Below, in pieces: positions 31,259 through 39,877 of a stretch of 51,502 nt of DNA. Position 1 is the first letter of the stretch; each line of letters starts with the position of its first letter. The notes beneath the pieces are model-generated. The model was not told where the DNA came from and did no database searches. It worked only from the letters and a program-made list of their open reading frames with translations. The stretch comes from Acidobacteriota bacterium (GTDB lineage Bacteria > Acidobacteriota > Terriglobia > Terriglobales > Acidobacteriaceae), in the NCBI GenBank assembly GCA_003225055.1, contig QIAU01000162.1, forward strand, positions 1 to 51,502, written 5' to 3'. The position numbers and the translations under genes are program-made.

Positions 31259-32931
31259 CTTTTATCGCCTGCGGATACCTGCCTTGAATCGAGCGAACCG
31301 GGCAAGGCAAAGCTGAAAATATCGCTGCCGGCGGCAATGGCCACATACTGGGTGTCTCCAATCGCGTAGCTCATAGGGGACGCATAAATACTTTGTCCGG
31401 TATTGAAGTGCCAAAGCGGTTCGCCACTGTGCGCATCGACCGCTTCAAAGGAATGAGAGTCGTCGCCGAAAAATACCAGTCCACCAGCCGTAGTCATGGT
31501 CCCTGCAGCGGACCAGTCATGGCTCACCTGTGGGTACCTCCAAGCGAATTTCTCCGTGCTCAAATCGAAGGCCAATAAGAAGCTTTGCCGCTCCTCGCCG
31601 GCAATGTGCTTAACCCCGGTCGCGTAATAGGTTTGTCCTTCGGCGAATTTCTGCGGCTTGCGAAAATATGTTTGGCACTCTTCCAGTGACTTGAAATAGA
31701 ACAGGTGCGTGCCTTCATTGTAGGAAGGAGCATACCAATTGGTGGCCCCCGCGTAACCTGGACACACCCGGGTGCCGGCGGCGGTAGGTTCGACATGGCT
31801 CGGAATCGGACGGCCCCGCTCGTCAATACCGCTGGCCCAGTTCAACTTCTCCACGAAGCGAACCGCTGACAGGAATTTGCCATTCTCCCGCTCGAGAATG
31901 TAGAGGAAACCGTTGCGGTTGGCCTCGACCACAAGCTTTCGCGGCTGTCCCTTGTAGACGGTGTCAATCAATACCGGGGTTTCGCTGGCGTCGTAATCGA
32001 ACAAGTCGTGAGGAGTAAACTGGAAATGCCACTTGAGCCTACCGGTATCCGGATCCAGCGCGAGAAGGCAATCGGTGTACAAGTCATCGCCGGGACGAAC
32101 CCTCCCGTCAAAATCGGGTGCGGGATTGCTGGTCCCCCAGTAAATGGTGTTCAGCTCAGGATCGTATGTTCCCGGCATCCAGGTCGTGCCACCGCCTCGG
32201 AGGTAGAGCTGCCCCGGCCAGCTGGAGGAACCAAATTCACCGGGAGCCGGAATGGTCCAGAAACGCCAAACCTCTTTGCCGCTTTCTGCATCAATAGCGG
32301 CCACAAATCCGCGCACACCATCGTCCCCACCGGATGTGCCAACCAGAACTGTGTTCTTTACCACCAGCGGAGCGCTGGTCGCGCCGTAATTCTTGTTTCC
32401 CGTGGCGTAGGCAACATCCCACAGTAAATGGCCGGAGCGAGCGTCAAGGCATAGCAAGTGAGCGTTGTCGGTTTCCATGTAGATCCGGTTGTGCCACACG
32501 CCGACTCCGCGATTGAGGTGCCCAGATGCGTCGTCGACCAGTCCTTCTGTCACCGGGCGCGAATAATGCCAGACCTGCCGTCCTGTGCGCGCGTCCAGCG
32601 CGAAGGCATGGTTAGCGGCGGTTACGAACATTAATCCGTTGATGACCACCGGCGTAACCTCAAGATGGCTTGTGTTGCCAGCATGGAAAACCCATTCCGC
32701 ACGTAGCTGGCTGACGTTGTGGGCATTGATTTGTGACAGCGTGCTGAAACGGCGTCCCGTGTAGTCGCCATTGTAGGAAACCCAATTTCTGCCAATGGGC
32801 CGGGCCGCGAGCTCAGAGGGGCCTACATTGACGGTCGTCGAGGTGCTGGACGACGTGGTCTCGGAAATGGCCAACATCAGCAGGCAGGTGCAAAATAAGA
32901 ACAAACACGCAGGTTGGCATGCGCGCTCCAT
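31255..32931 (-). CDS. PQQ-dependent (quinoprotein) alcohol/sugar dehydrogenase
   Basis: 558 residues from ATG 32931 (hydrophobic leader ACQPACLFLFCTCLLMLAIS). Eight-bladed propeller: IGRNWVSYNGDYTGRRFSTL at the start, then NRGVGVWHNRIYMETDNAHL, KEVWRFWTIPAPGEFGSSSW, PELNTIYWGTSNPAPDFDG and PHDLFDYDASETPVLID, where the catalytic Asp lies. The adjacent-cysteine pair seen in methanol and ethanol dehydrogenases is absent at the expected place before NRG, so electron flow may differ. No fused haem domain; a separate cytochrome c is at 37.2 kb. It oxidises alcohols or aldoses in the periplasm. Its stop overlaps the RidA start (ATGA), linking it to PLP chemistry. Confidence 0.9.
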   Translation of the reverse strand: MERACQPACLFLFCTCLLMLAISETTSSSTSTTVNVGPSELAARPIGRNWVSYNGDYTGRRFSTLSQINAHNVSQLRAEWVFHAGNTSHLEVTPVVINGLMFVTAANHAFALDARTGRQVWHYSRPVTEGLVDDASGHLNRGVGVWHNRIYMETDNAHLLCLDARSGHLLWDVAYATGNKNYGATSAPLVVKNTVLVGTSGGDDGVRGFVAAIDAESGKEVWRFWTIPAPGEFGSSSWPGQLYLRGGGTTWMPGTYDPELNTIYWGTSNPAPDFDGRVRPGDDLYTDCLLALDPDTGRLKWHFQFTPHDLFDYDASETPVLIDTVYKGQPRKLVVEANRNGFLYILERENGKFLSAVRFVEKLNWASGIDERGRPIPSHVEPTAAGTRVCPGYAGATNWYAPSYNEGTHLFYFKSLEECQTYFRKPQKFAEGQTYYATGVKHIAGEERQSFLLAFDLSTEKFAWRYPQVSHDWSAAGTMTTAGGLVFFGDDSHSFEAVDAHSGEPLWHFNTGQSIYASPMSYAIGDTQYVAIAAGSDIFSFALPGSLDSRQVSAGDKR

Positions 32932-33655
32932 ATGTTCAAATGAGTTGCTCACAATTTTCAAGTTGCCAGTCCGCCCGATAACAAGGGAGCGTTTCCGCTC
33001 TGAAAGCAGCCGATCGCGGATCGTTTTAAATGCTTTTACGCAAAAATGAAAGTGAAAATTAACAGGGAGGTCCACCCTCGACTCTTTTTCCGCGGAACAT
33101 AATTGCAAAGTTTGGGGATGGATTTGCACTTATTCAATGCATAGATCAATTGATCCTTCTTTGAAATCGGCGCGCTCAGGCAGGGTCGGAATTCTCAGCT
33201 CACGCGCCTTCCCGAGGACGACAAGCTGCGGCCTCATGGAAGGCCTCAGACGGCGTGCTGGTCACGCACACAACACACCAGCTTCACCGATATACCGAGG
33301 TCCGATCTGCGCACTTGGACACGAGCCGGGGACCGAGACAATGCTCATCAGTCAAGTGAAAATAGTCGGTTGCAAGGTAAACGCGTGACGAAGGCCGCGG
33401 GCTCATTCACCGGCGGAGATTGTTTCCCAACCTCAGCCGCGGGTGAAGGGCTATTTGTAGGATGCGGAACCAGCAACTACCTGGCGCTTTCTGCGGCCGC
33501 GTCCTGGATCGCGACCACCGGACGGCGTGCACGCGCGGCTCCACCTTCTGAGCTATCATTCTTCCCCGATTCGGTGCGGAAGGGTTGGCAAACCCTCGCC
33601 GCGGTCGCGCGTGAGCGGCTGGTTAATCCGCCTAGCCGCCTGGTCCATGGATGGT
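32932..33655. other. intergenic region upstream of the dehydrogenase operon
   Basis: About 720 bases between the GH36-like gene's stop and the dehydrogenase start, both on the minus strand. The dehydrogenase frame stays open to 33129 but that extension has no signal-peptide character and was left out. A half-operator-like GTAAACG at 33377 lacks a matching second half. No gene, repeat or convincing promoter was identified. Confidence 0.5.
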
Positions 33656-35893
33656 TTACTTCATCACTTCTAACAACAGATGTTCTTGAAACGTGGTTTT
33701 TAGGTGCGGGGCCTTGTCAGCCGTCGCTTCTACGGTACCGAGATCTTGGTTTTCGTCGTAGTTTACGATGTGATAGGTCCCCGGTTTCAAGCCGCGCAAC
33801 TCGACTTCGCCGCTCCAGGGTCCTGCGGCCGGTGGGAAGAAGGCGTAAAACATTTTGCCGTCCTTCTCGATCGCGTATCCTTCAGGTACGTCGTAGCCGT
33901 AGACGTAGAGGTTGCGAAAAGTCCCCCGGGAAAGCATTTTGTTGTTATAGATGCCGATCCATTTCTTCCAGTGTGCTTCCTTCTCAGACGTTAGCAGCAC
34001 CGGTTTAAACTTGGGCCCGGGATCCGGCCACACGAACTTGGTTCCCACCACACCGCCAGTGCCGATGGTGGAGGCGAAATCGGAGCCGTGCTCGCTCCAC
34101 CCTTTGCTGACGCGAGTCATTGCAGAGAGTTCGACATGATCCCCATAGACGGCGGCTTCGGGGCCGAGTAACGCTTTGTACATCTTGATTCGGCGGCGGA
34201 CCTGCACAGCTCCGATCGGATCAGCCGTCACCGCCTGATCCATGTACGGTAACCAGGCCAGTGACGGCGGTGTCCCGCAGGGACAGCTCTGGGTCACGCT
34301 TTCCGGTTTGATGGCGCGGGTGGTTTGGAAGATCGTCTTGTAGACTTCGCCCATCGCGTTCACCGCATCCTGCGGTGACCGGTGGTGGTGACGAGGGTTG
34401 TAGCACATGGGCACGGTGTAGATATTGTCAAGTTTGGAGCCGTCGAATCCCCAGTCCCGGATGAACTTCTCGGTGAGCCGCTTATAGTAGGCCTGCACTT
34501 CGGGAAGGGCAGGACAGAGCGCGGCCAGGCCTCGCGTCATGCGCGCGTGAGTGCCATTTTTGTTGAGAATAAGCCAGTCGGGATGCTCCTGGGCGACCTT
34601 GGAAACAACGTATCTGTGCGAACTGTATGTCCCCTGTCCATCTTCCACGCCCAAAGGAAGCCACCAGAGCTGTACCAGCTCGCCTTGCTTGTGGAATTCG
34701 TCGACCATCTTCTTAATGGAATTGCCGGGGAAAGTATCCGAGCGCGGATTCCAGTCGCCATAGGTATCAAACCAGCGGTCATCCAGCGTGGCCCACTTAA
34801 TGCCCAACTCTTTCAGCTTCGGAATCGTGTCCACCATCTGCGCGGGCGTGACGTTGAATTCATAACCCCATCCGCACCAGCTCACGTTGTAGGCTTCGCC
34901 GGAAGGCTTAGGAAGGTTCCATCCTTCCTTGGCGAGGACACTCGACCAGAGTCGCAAGGGCTCGTAATAGTCACCGGCGAATACCGAGATGAAGCTGCGG
35001 GGCGTGGAGAAGCTTTCCCCGGGTTTGAGGGTGACATTGGCGGGCATGACCATCGAGGCGCTGACTCGCGAATCGGAGGTCACTTTTACCGGGAGAGAAA
35101 GCGTCAACGGCAAAGTCTCAATGTGTCCGATAGCTTCGCCAACAGAACCCGTCCAGAAAGCTATTAGCGGAATCCCGCCGCCGAAGCCGCCTTTGCCGAT
35201 GGCCCCCATTTCATTCGGCTGGAAAAAGGGGGCACGTAGTTTAAGGACGTCGTCTTTTCCCCATTCATAACTGGATCCCTGGAAGGACCACATGTCATAG
35301 GGGGCTGAGTTGGCCAGGTGAGAATTGAAACGATGTCGTTGCGCTACCACCTGATCGAGGGTGATCAATCCGATGCCGCCGTTCTTGTATTCCACGGAGG
35401 TTAGGGCAACATTGGGAAAATCGTCATAGGCCTCGAGGACCAGTGTGGCCTGCAGGTTGGCGTCGGATGGCCCGAGTGGACGGGCAGGGATTTCGACACG
35501 CTTTCCCCGTCCCAACTTGCCGATCGCCTCCAGGTTTTTGGCCGCGCCGAAATCAAGCAAAAAATGAACTTCTTTGCCGGAGATCAGGAGATAGTTGCTG
35601 TCCATCGGCTTACCTTGTTCGGGCTCATCAAGCGTGGCGTGTTCGCCGTTCTTGATCAGCCAAGCCTGAATATAGCCAGAGGGCTGCACCTGGAATTCTG
35701 CCGCGCTGGTCTGGAGGATGATCGGGCCGCCGCTATTGAACAAGACTCTGACGGCGGAGGGTAGAGAAGCCGGCTGAGTGGGCTTTTTCACACCGGACTG
35801 GCAGCTTGTGTTCAGCGTGAGTCCAACCGTGAGCAGAACGAGAAGAGAGATTGCGATCGCGGAAGAAGGATGATTGCGCAGTTCGCGTTTCAT
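33656..35893 (-). CDS. GH36-like alpha-galactosidase family lipoprotein
   Basis: 745 residues. The N-terminus ISLLVLLTVGLTLNTSC is a lipoprotein-like signal (Cys about 31). An N-terminal beta-sandwich (about 50-320) precedes a TIM barrel of the GH36/melibiase group: VSWCGWGYEFNVTPAQM, ELGIKWATLDDRWFDTYGDW, LVQLWWLPLGV, then WGFDGSKLDNIY, where the Asp in KLD fits the catalytic nucleophile, and DQAVTADPIGA further on. A C-terminal sandwich closes it. It likely cleaves alpha-linked galactose or related glycans outside the cytoplasm. It starts 8 bases after the stop of a deleted amidohydrolase, so the two formed an operon. The exact linkage is not predictable. Confidence 0.85.
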   Translation of the reverse strand: MKRELRNHPSSAIAISLLVLLTVGLTLNTSCQSGVKKPTQPASLPSAVRVLFNSGGPIILQTSAAEFQVQPSGYIQAWLIKNGEHATLDEPEQGKPMDSNYLLISGKEVHFLLDFGAAKNLEAIGKLGRGKRVEIPARPLGPSDANLQATLVLEAYDDFPNVALTSVEYKNGGIGLITLDQVVAQRHRFNSHLANSAPYDMWSFQGSSYEWGKDDVLKLRAPFFQPNEMGAIGKGGFGGGIPLIAFWTGSVGEAIGHIETLPLTLSLPVKVTSDSRVSASMVMPANVTLKPGESFSTPRSFISVFAGDYYEPLRLWSSVLAKEGWNLPKPSGEAYNVSWCGWGYEFNVTPAQMVDTIPKLKELGIKWATLDDRWFDTYGDWNPRSDTFPGNSIKKMVDEFHKQGELVQLWWLPLGVEDGQGTYSSHRYVVSKVAQEHPDWLILNKNGTHARMTRGLAALCPALPEVQAYYKRLTEKFIRDWGFDGSKLDNIYTVPMCYNPRHHHRSPQDAVNAMGEVYKTIFQTTRAIKPESVTQSCPCGTPPSLAWLPYMDQAVTADPIGAVQVRRRIKMYKALLGPEAAVYGDHVELSAMTRVSKGWSEHGSDFASTIGTGGVVGTKFVWPDPGPKFKPVLLTSEKEAHWKKWIGIYNNKMLSRGTFRNLYVYGYDVPEGYAIEKDGKMFYAFFPPAAGPWSGEVELRGLKPGTYHIVNYDENQDLGTVEATADKAPHLKTTFQEHLLLEVMK

Positions 35894-35901
35894 TTTGCCC
35901 C

Positions 35902-36363
35902 TTACTGTCGACCCCCAGTGCCTCGGAATTGGCGGAAGACCCGTTCTGCATTGAGGTGATAAATCTTTTCTAACACCTGGTCCGGGGGTTCGAGCCCATA
36001 GATTTTCCAGCGGCCCGGTGCGGGGTAGCCCCGCTAATCAAGTATTCATCTCGTGTTTCGAGCCAGCGGAAATGGTTGCGATACAACTCCTCTTTCATGC
36101 CATTGTCGGTTCCGAACTCCGATCCCTTGAGCGTCGTTTACGTGATTGTGGACGTCTGTAACGCACAATCTGGCGCGGTCGACATGGTTCGCAACGGCGT
36201 GCAGGATCGATACAGGATGGAAGTCCTTCAACAGCAGGGTTTTCTTCTGGTCAGCAACTGCGGCGGGTTGGTAGGCGATTGGTTCCTCAGGGCGGCTGAC
36301 GTTCTGTGCTCCTGTCATCACTGCAGCGACGATGAAACCGTGTTCCAGGGCACGCTTGCCCAC
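35902..36363 (-). pseudogene. exported amidohydrolase with a large internal deletion
   Basis: GTG at 36363, with GGGAGG 5 bases upstream, opens an N-terminal half: VAAVMTGAQNVSRPEEP (export signal), TLLLKDFHPVSILHAVANHV and VTDVHNHVNDAQGI with the metal-binding HxH. The sequence then jumps directly to the C-terminal end of the same family: FGTDNGMKEELYRNHFRWLE in the next frame, then GRWKIYGLEPPDQVLEKIYH and AERVFRQFRG in a third, ending with TAA at 35902. Some 200 or more central residues (most of the TIM barrel) are missing, and frames shift twice. The gene is dead. It preceded the GH36-like gene. Confidence 0.8.
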
Positions 36364-36683
36364 GATGACCTCCCTTGATGGAGACCAGGCCGGTTAGCGT
36401 TTGACAGCGGATCGGAATGAAGTAGAAGAACTGCTCGTAAGTATACAGTCGAAAGGCAAGGGAACGATCGTGCAAGCGATGCTGTTCGTACCATGAATTC
36501 ACAGTTGTGGTTGCTTGGGTGTCGGCAGAGGCGACTATTTGTAGATACCTCGCTCCTGGTTGTATAAATGTGCGCGCAAGCACCGTGAACGTGTCCTAAA
36601 ACGCTTATCTTTTATGCGCCGTGCCGAATTTGTCGCTTTCGGCGAGTGATCTTCCCAAATATCCGAAAGGAGAAAGAGCACAC
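36364..36683. other. divergent intergenic region between amidohydrolase relic and RidA
   Basis: 320 bases that should hold divergent promoters for the minus-strand amidohydrolase/GH36 pair and the plus-strand RidA/cytochrome/CBM9 genes. No consensus promoter or palindrome was convincing by eye. Confidence 0.4.
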
Positions 36684-37136
36684 ATGCACCGCAAACAGGC
36701 AATTATGGCGTCAGGTATTCTGCTGGCGCTATTGGCGGCTGTTCCGTCATTTGCGCAGCAGAAACGCGCTATCGTAGTCGGAGAGGCCAAAGGGCTGCCC
36801 TTCAGCGACGGAATTGTGGCCGGAAACACGCTGTATATCGCCGGCACCGAAGGCACCGATGAGAACAACAAACTAAGACCCGGTGGAATCGGGCCGGAGA
36901 CGCAGGCGGCATTGGACAATATTCAGAAGGTTCTGAAAAAAGCCGCCTTCGAATTGCAAGATATTGTCTCAGTAACCGTATACCTCGCTGACATCAAAGA
37001 TTTTCCCGAGATGAACAAGGTTTACAAAACCGTCATCCCTGATCCCAAACCTGCGCGTGCAACCATACAAGCCGCGGGCTTGGTCAACGATGCACGTATT
37101 GAGATCTCAGCTATTGCCGTGAAACAGAAGAAATAG
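36684..37136 (+). CDS. exported RidA-family (YjgF/YER057c/UK114) protein
   Basis: 150 residues from ATG 36684 with AAAGGAGAAAG just upstream. It has a clear Sec signal (MHRKQAIMASGILLALLAAV, cleavage after SFAQ). The mature domain is complete: FSDGIVAGNTLYIAGTEGTD, ETQAALDNIQKVLKKAAFEL, IVSVTVYLADIKDFPEMNKV, then PARATIQAAGLVNDARIEIS with the conserved Arg of the active site and the E-I-x-A-I-A end. RidA normally hydrolyses 2-aminoacrylate-type imines in the cytosol; an exported form implies imine or enamine intermediates outside the inner membrane. It is followed 34 bases later by cytochrome c and then a CBM9-like gene. Confidence 0.92.
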   Translation: MHRKQAIMASGILLALLAAVPSFAQQKRAIVVGEAKGLPFSDGIVAGNTLYIAGTEGTDENNKLRPGGIGPETQAALDNIQKVLKKAAFELQDIVSVTVYLADIKDFPEMNKVYKTVIPDPKPARATIQAAGLVNDARIEISAIAVKQKK

Positions 37137-37170
37137 GAGTTCTGCCATCATCGAGAACTCGCGAGTACGG

Positions 37171-37968
37171 TTGTGGATGGTCATTGCGGTTGGGTGTGCC
37201 GGCAGCCTGGTCGCGGCCACAGGATCGATGGCCAACAACCCGGGGTCGGAATCCGAACCAATCGCTTCCGGGCACAAAATCTTCGCTTCCATGTGCGCCA
37301 GCTGTCATGGGCTAGACGGCAAGGGAGGCGAACGCGCTCCCGATATCGCTCGAGCCCCTGCCATACAGCGGCTCTCGGACGAGAGGTTGAAGCGTGTCGT
37401 CGAAGAAGGTGTACCGGGGACAGGCATGCCGGCATTTCATGTGCTGGGCAGCTCAGGCGCTAAGGCCGTGGTTAGATACTTGCGTGTCTTGCAAGGTCGG
37501 GGAAGACTTTCTGCATTACCCGGTGATGCGGCACGCGGCAGGGCGCTATTTTTCGGAAGCGCAGGATGTTCTGGTTGCCACATGGTCGCCGGCGCGGGTG
37601 GGTTCATTGCAAGTGACCTATCTGCCTACGCCAGCGGGCATACGGTTCGGGAAATCAGGGAAGCCATGACCCACGCGGGCATCTATTCCGAGACCGCGAC
37701 CCGGCACGTTGTCGTAACAACCCGGGACGGCGAGCGATACGATGGGATCATTCGCAACGAGGACAATTTCTCGATTCAATTCCAGATGCTGGATGGCACA
37801 TTCCAATTCTTCACGAAGAGGGATGTAAGCCAGGTGCAGCGCCGGCCACCTGTGATGCCGATTGGCACCACGATTGCCATGACGGAGGCGGGGTTGAATG
37901 ATGTAACCAAGTTCCTCATTTCTGCTGCCAAGACCAGCGACGATGAGACCGCTTCGGACGCCCAGTGA
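37171..37968 (+). CDS. dihaem cytochrome c
   Basis: 265 residues. N-terminal signal (VIAVGCAGSLVAATGSMA). Two haem-c sites: CASCH (about 42-46) with a following GTGMPAF Met ligand, and CSGCH (133-137). The C-terminal 100 residues (VVVTTRDGERYDGIIRNEDN, FSIQFQMLDGTFQFFTKRDV) form a beta-rich domain found in some acidobacterial cytochromes and PQQ-linked proteins. It should take electrons from a periplasmic dehydrogenase such as the one at 31.3 kb. The start is odd: TTG 37171 or ATG 37177 lack a ribosome site, whereas GGAG at 37137 is well placed for an in-frame ATC at 37147, giving a better basic n-region (IENSRVRLW). Confidence 0.9.
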   Translation: MWMVIAVGCAGSLVAATGSMANNPGSESEPIASGHKIFASMCASCHGLDGKGGERAPDIARAPAIQRLSDERLKRVVEEGVPGTGMPAFHVLGSSGAKAVVRYLRVLQGRGRLSALPGDAARGRALFFGSAGCSGCHMVAGAGGFIASDLSAYASGHTVREIREAMTHAGIYSETATRHVVVTTRDGERYDGIIRNEDNFSIQFQMLDGTFQFFTKRDVSQVQRRPPVMPIGTTIAMTEAGLNDVTKFLISAAKTSDDETASDAQ

Positions 37969-37994
37969 TCACGCCTCCCATGGAGGATCGTGCT

Positions 37995-38762
37995 ATGCCG
38001 CGACTGCCGGGCAGCGATACAGTCCAGCACTCCAAGTTAGGCGCCCGATTCGGAATCTATGTCTTGTCCACCTCTCTCTTGTGCATACCTGTTGCAGGGC
38101 GGACTGCGACTTCCCGATGTCGGAACCGAGCGGGCGTGATCGTGGCTGGTCATTTAAGTCATGAAATCCAGTTGGACGCGGTTCATCCCGCGAAGGAATG
38201 GGCGAAGGCGACACCTATGACATTTTGCTCGGACTGGCAGGGTAGGAATGCCGATCCGCAGCGACAGACAACGGTACGCGTCCTTTGGTCCGCGCAGAAT
38301 CTCTATTTGCGGTTCGAATGCCGGTATCGGGAGCTCTACGTGTTCGACGATGGCGATCCAAACGGTCGACGGGATCACTTGTGGGAGCGCGATGTCGCCG
38401 AGGCATTCGTTCAGTCCGACCCACTGCAGCCTCATTATTACAAAGAGTTCGAAGTCGCTCCGAATGGGTTTTGGATCGACCTGGACATTTCTCCAGCTCC
38501 GTCGCGCGACCTCAAGAGCGGACTCGAGCACTCGACATTTCTCGATAAGCGGCAGAACAGATGGTTTGCCGAACTGGCCATTCCGCTCAAGTCTTTGACT
38601 TCTGACTTCAACCCAGGCGCCGTTTGGCGCGCCAATTTCTATCGTGTGGAAGGCCGAGCGGAGCCGCGTTTTTACTCTGCGTGGCGACCTACCCACACGC
38701 CCCAGCCCAATTTTCATGTTCCCCGCGCATTTGGCGAACTTCGTTTCGCTCCAGCACGATAG
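37995..38762 (+). CDS. exported CBM9-like carbohydrate-binding protein
   Basis: 255 residues from ATG 37995 with GGAGG 9 bases upstream. A hydrophobic signal-like stretch (FGIYVLSTSLLCIPVAG) precedes a single family 9-like beta-sandwich: VHPAKEWAKATPMTFCSDWQ, VRVLWSAQNLYLRFECRYRE, LWERDVAEAFVQSDPLQP, YKEFEVAPNGFWIDLDI, RWFAELAIPLKSL and VWRANFYRVEG. CBM9 domains bind reducing ends of xylan and cellulose; stand-alone copies are common in acidobacterial and Bacteroidetes carbohydrate loci. It starts 26 bases after the cytochrome stop, so it is likely cotranscribed with RidA and the cytochrome. Confidence 0.85.
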   Translation: MPRLPGSDTVQHSKLGARFGIYVLSTSLLCIPVAGRTATSRCRNRAGVIVAGHLSHEIQLDAVHPAKEWAKATPMTFCSDWQGRNADPQRQTTVRVLWSAQNLYLRFECRYRELYVFDDGDPNGRRDHLWERDVAEAFVQSDPLQPHYYKEFEVAPNGFWIDLDISPAPSRDLKSGLEHSTFLDKRQNRWFAELAIPLKSLTSDFNPGAVWRANFYRVEGRAEPRFYSAWRPTHTPQPNFHVPRAFGELRFAPAR

Positions 38763-38885
38763 GTATTTTCAGCAAGCTTGGAGTGCGGCAGGACGATAGG
38801 GGTAAAAAAGACGACGGGGAGCAAGTTTTTGACTTCCTCGCTGACATTGGCACCGGCGATCAGCTCGGAGCTGCGATCGCAAGTC

Positions 38886-39668
38886 TCAGAGGCGGCCGAA
38901 CTTCTTTACCGCTTCCTCAATCGACCTGAGCTTTTCGATGTACGCGTACATGGAATGCTCTTTGAAATCCATTTCCTGTGCGGTCGCAAGGACCTCTGCC
39001 GCTCTGGCGCGCGGAACCACAATCACGCCATCTGCATCTGCGACCACAAGGTCATCGGGCGCAACCGTGACCCCGTCGCACACCACAGGAACGTTGGCAG
39101 AGGCAAAGCGATAGTGACCTACCGAGGTGGAGGGCACAATCCCGACCGCAAAGACGGGGAAGCCAATTTTTGTTAGATAACCGACATCGCGAACTCCGCC
39201 ATCAATCACCGCACCAGCAAAATCCCGCGCCTGCATGGCAGTTCCCATCAATCCCCCCATGCCGGCGATGTCGGCTCCGTCTTCAACGAACATTACGTAA
39301 ACTGAATTCGGGGCTCCCTGATCGATCGCGGTCAACATCCCTTGCAGGGCGTCGGGATCGTGGTTTTCTTCTTTCTTCAGTTTCACGGTAACTGCAAATC
39401 CGGCGAACTTTGCGGGGAAGATCGGGCGCATGCGATGCGACAAATAGGTGCGCTGACCTGTAACTTTCTCCATGGCGTCGGACACGGATGCAACTTCGAC
39501 GTGACGGTATCCATCTAGAAGTGCGGAATCGGATTTCAGGTCAGGGGGATAGGAAGACGCGCGCGGAATCGCAATAAAGGCGATAACCAGAAAACTCGCG
39601 GCAAGAAAAAGGAATGCAGTAGCGAAGATACTCGTAACTGGCCTGTTTCCGAACAGTCTCTTTACCAT
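38886..39668 (-). CDS. membrane-anchored RraA-family aldolase-like protein
   Basis: 260 residues from ATG 39668 with GAGGAG 7 bases upstream. Residues about 10-34 (VTSIFATAFLFLAASFLVIA) form a signal anchor or signal peptide. The RraA/HMG-aldolase fold follows: HVEVASVSDAMEKVTGQ, GLMGTAMQARDFAGAVIDGG, VRDVGYLTKIGFPVFAVG with the metal/substrate R-D pair, and VTVAPDDLVVADADGVIVVP. Relatives are cytosolic 4-hydroxy-4-methyl-2-oxoglutarate/4-carboxy-4-hydroxy-2-oxoadipate aldolases and oxaloacetate decarboxylases. Export suggests cleavage of 2-oxo-4-hydroxy acids outside the inner membrane. Divergently transcribed from a second RraA gene (209-base gap). Confidence 0.88.
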   Translation of the reverse strand: MVKRLFGNRPVTSIFATAFLFLAASFLVIAFIAIPRASSYPPDLKSDSALLDGYRHVEVASVSDAMEKVTGQRTYLSHRMRPIFPAKFAGFAVTVKLKKEENHDPDALQGMLTAIDQGAPNSVYVMFVEDGADIAGMGGLMGTAMQARDFAGAVIDGGVRDVGYLTKIGFPVFAVGIVPSTSVGHYRFASANVPVVCDGVTVAPDDLVVADADGVIVVPRARAAEVLATAQEMDFKEHSMYAYIEKLRSIEEAVKKFGRL

Positions 39669-39877
39669 TCTGTGCTCCTCAAGTTCGCAGGGATGTTGCA
39701 TCTCGTGCTGCCAGACTGGCCCCACTTGAAAGTTGTAACAATCGAGAGCAGCGCGCCGATACTACACAATCCTGCTGCCACAAAGAAGGAAATTTCCCAG
39801 CCTCCCCGGCCCTTGCGATTGACAAATCATAATCAATTTGAGAGGTTCGGAAGCCGATTCCCCGTGGAGGTAAACAC

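Noticed and set aside
33373-33388. GGTAAACGCGTGAC as a further copy of the arabinose operator
   Set aside because: Only the left half matches; the right half of the palindrome is missing.
33370-34008. 212-codon plus-strand open frame
   Set aside because: Mostly antisense to the GH36-like gene; the upstream part shows no family signature.
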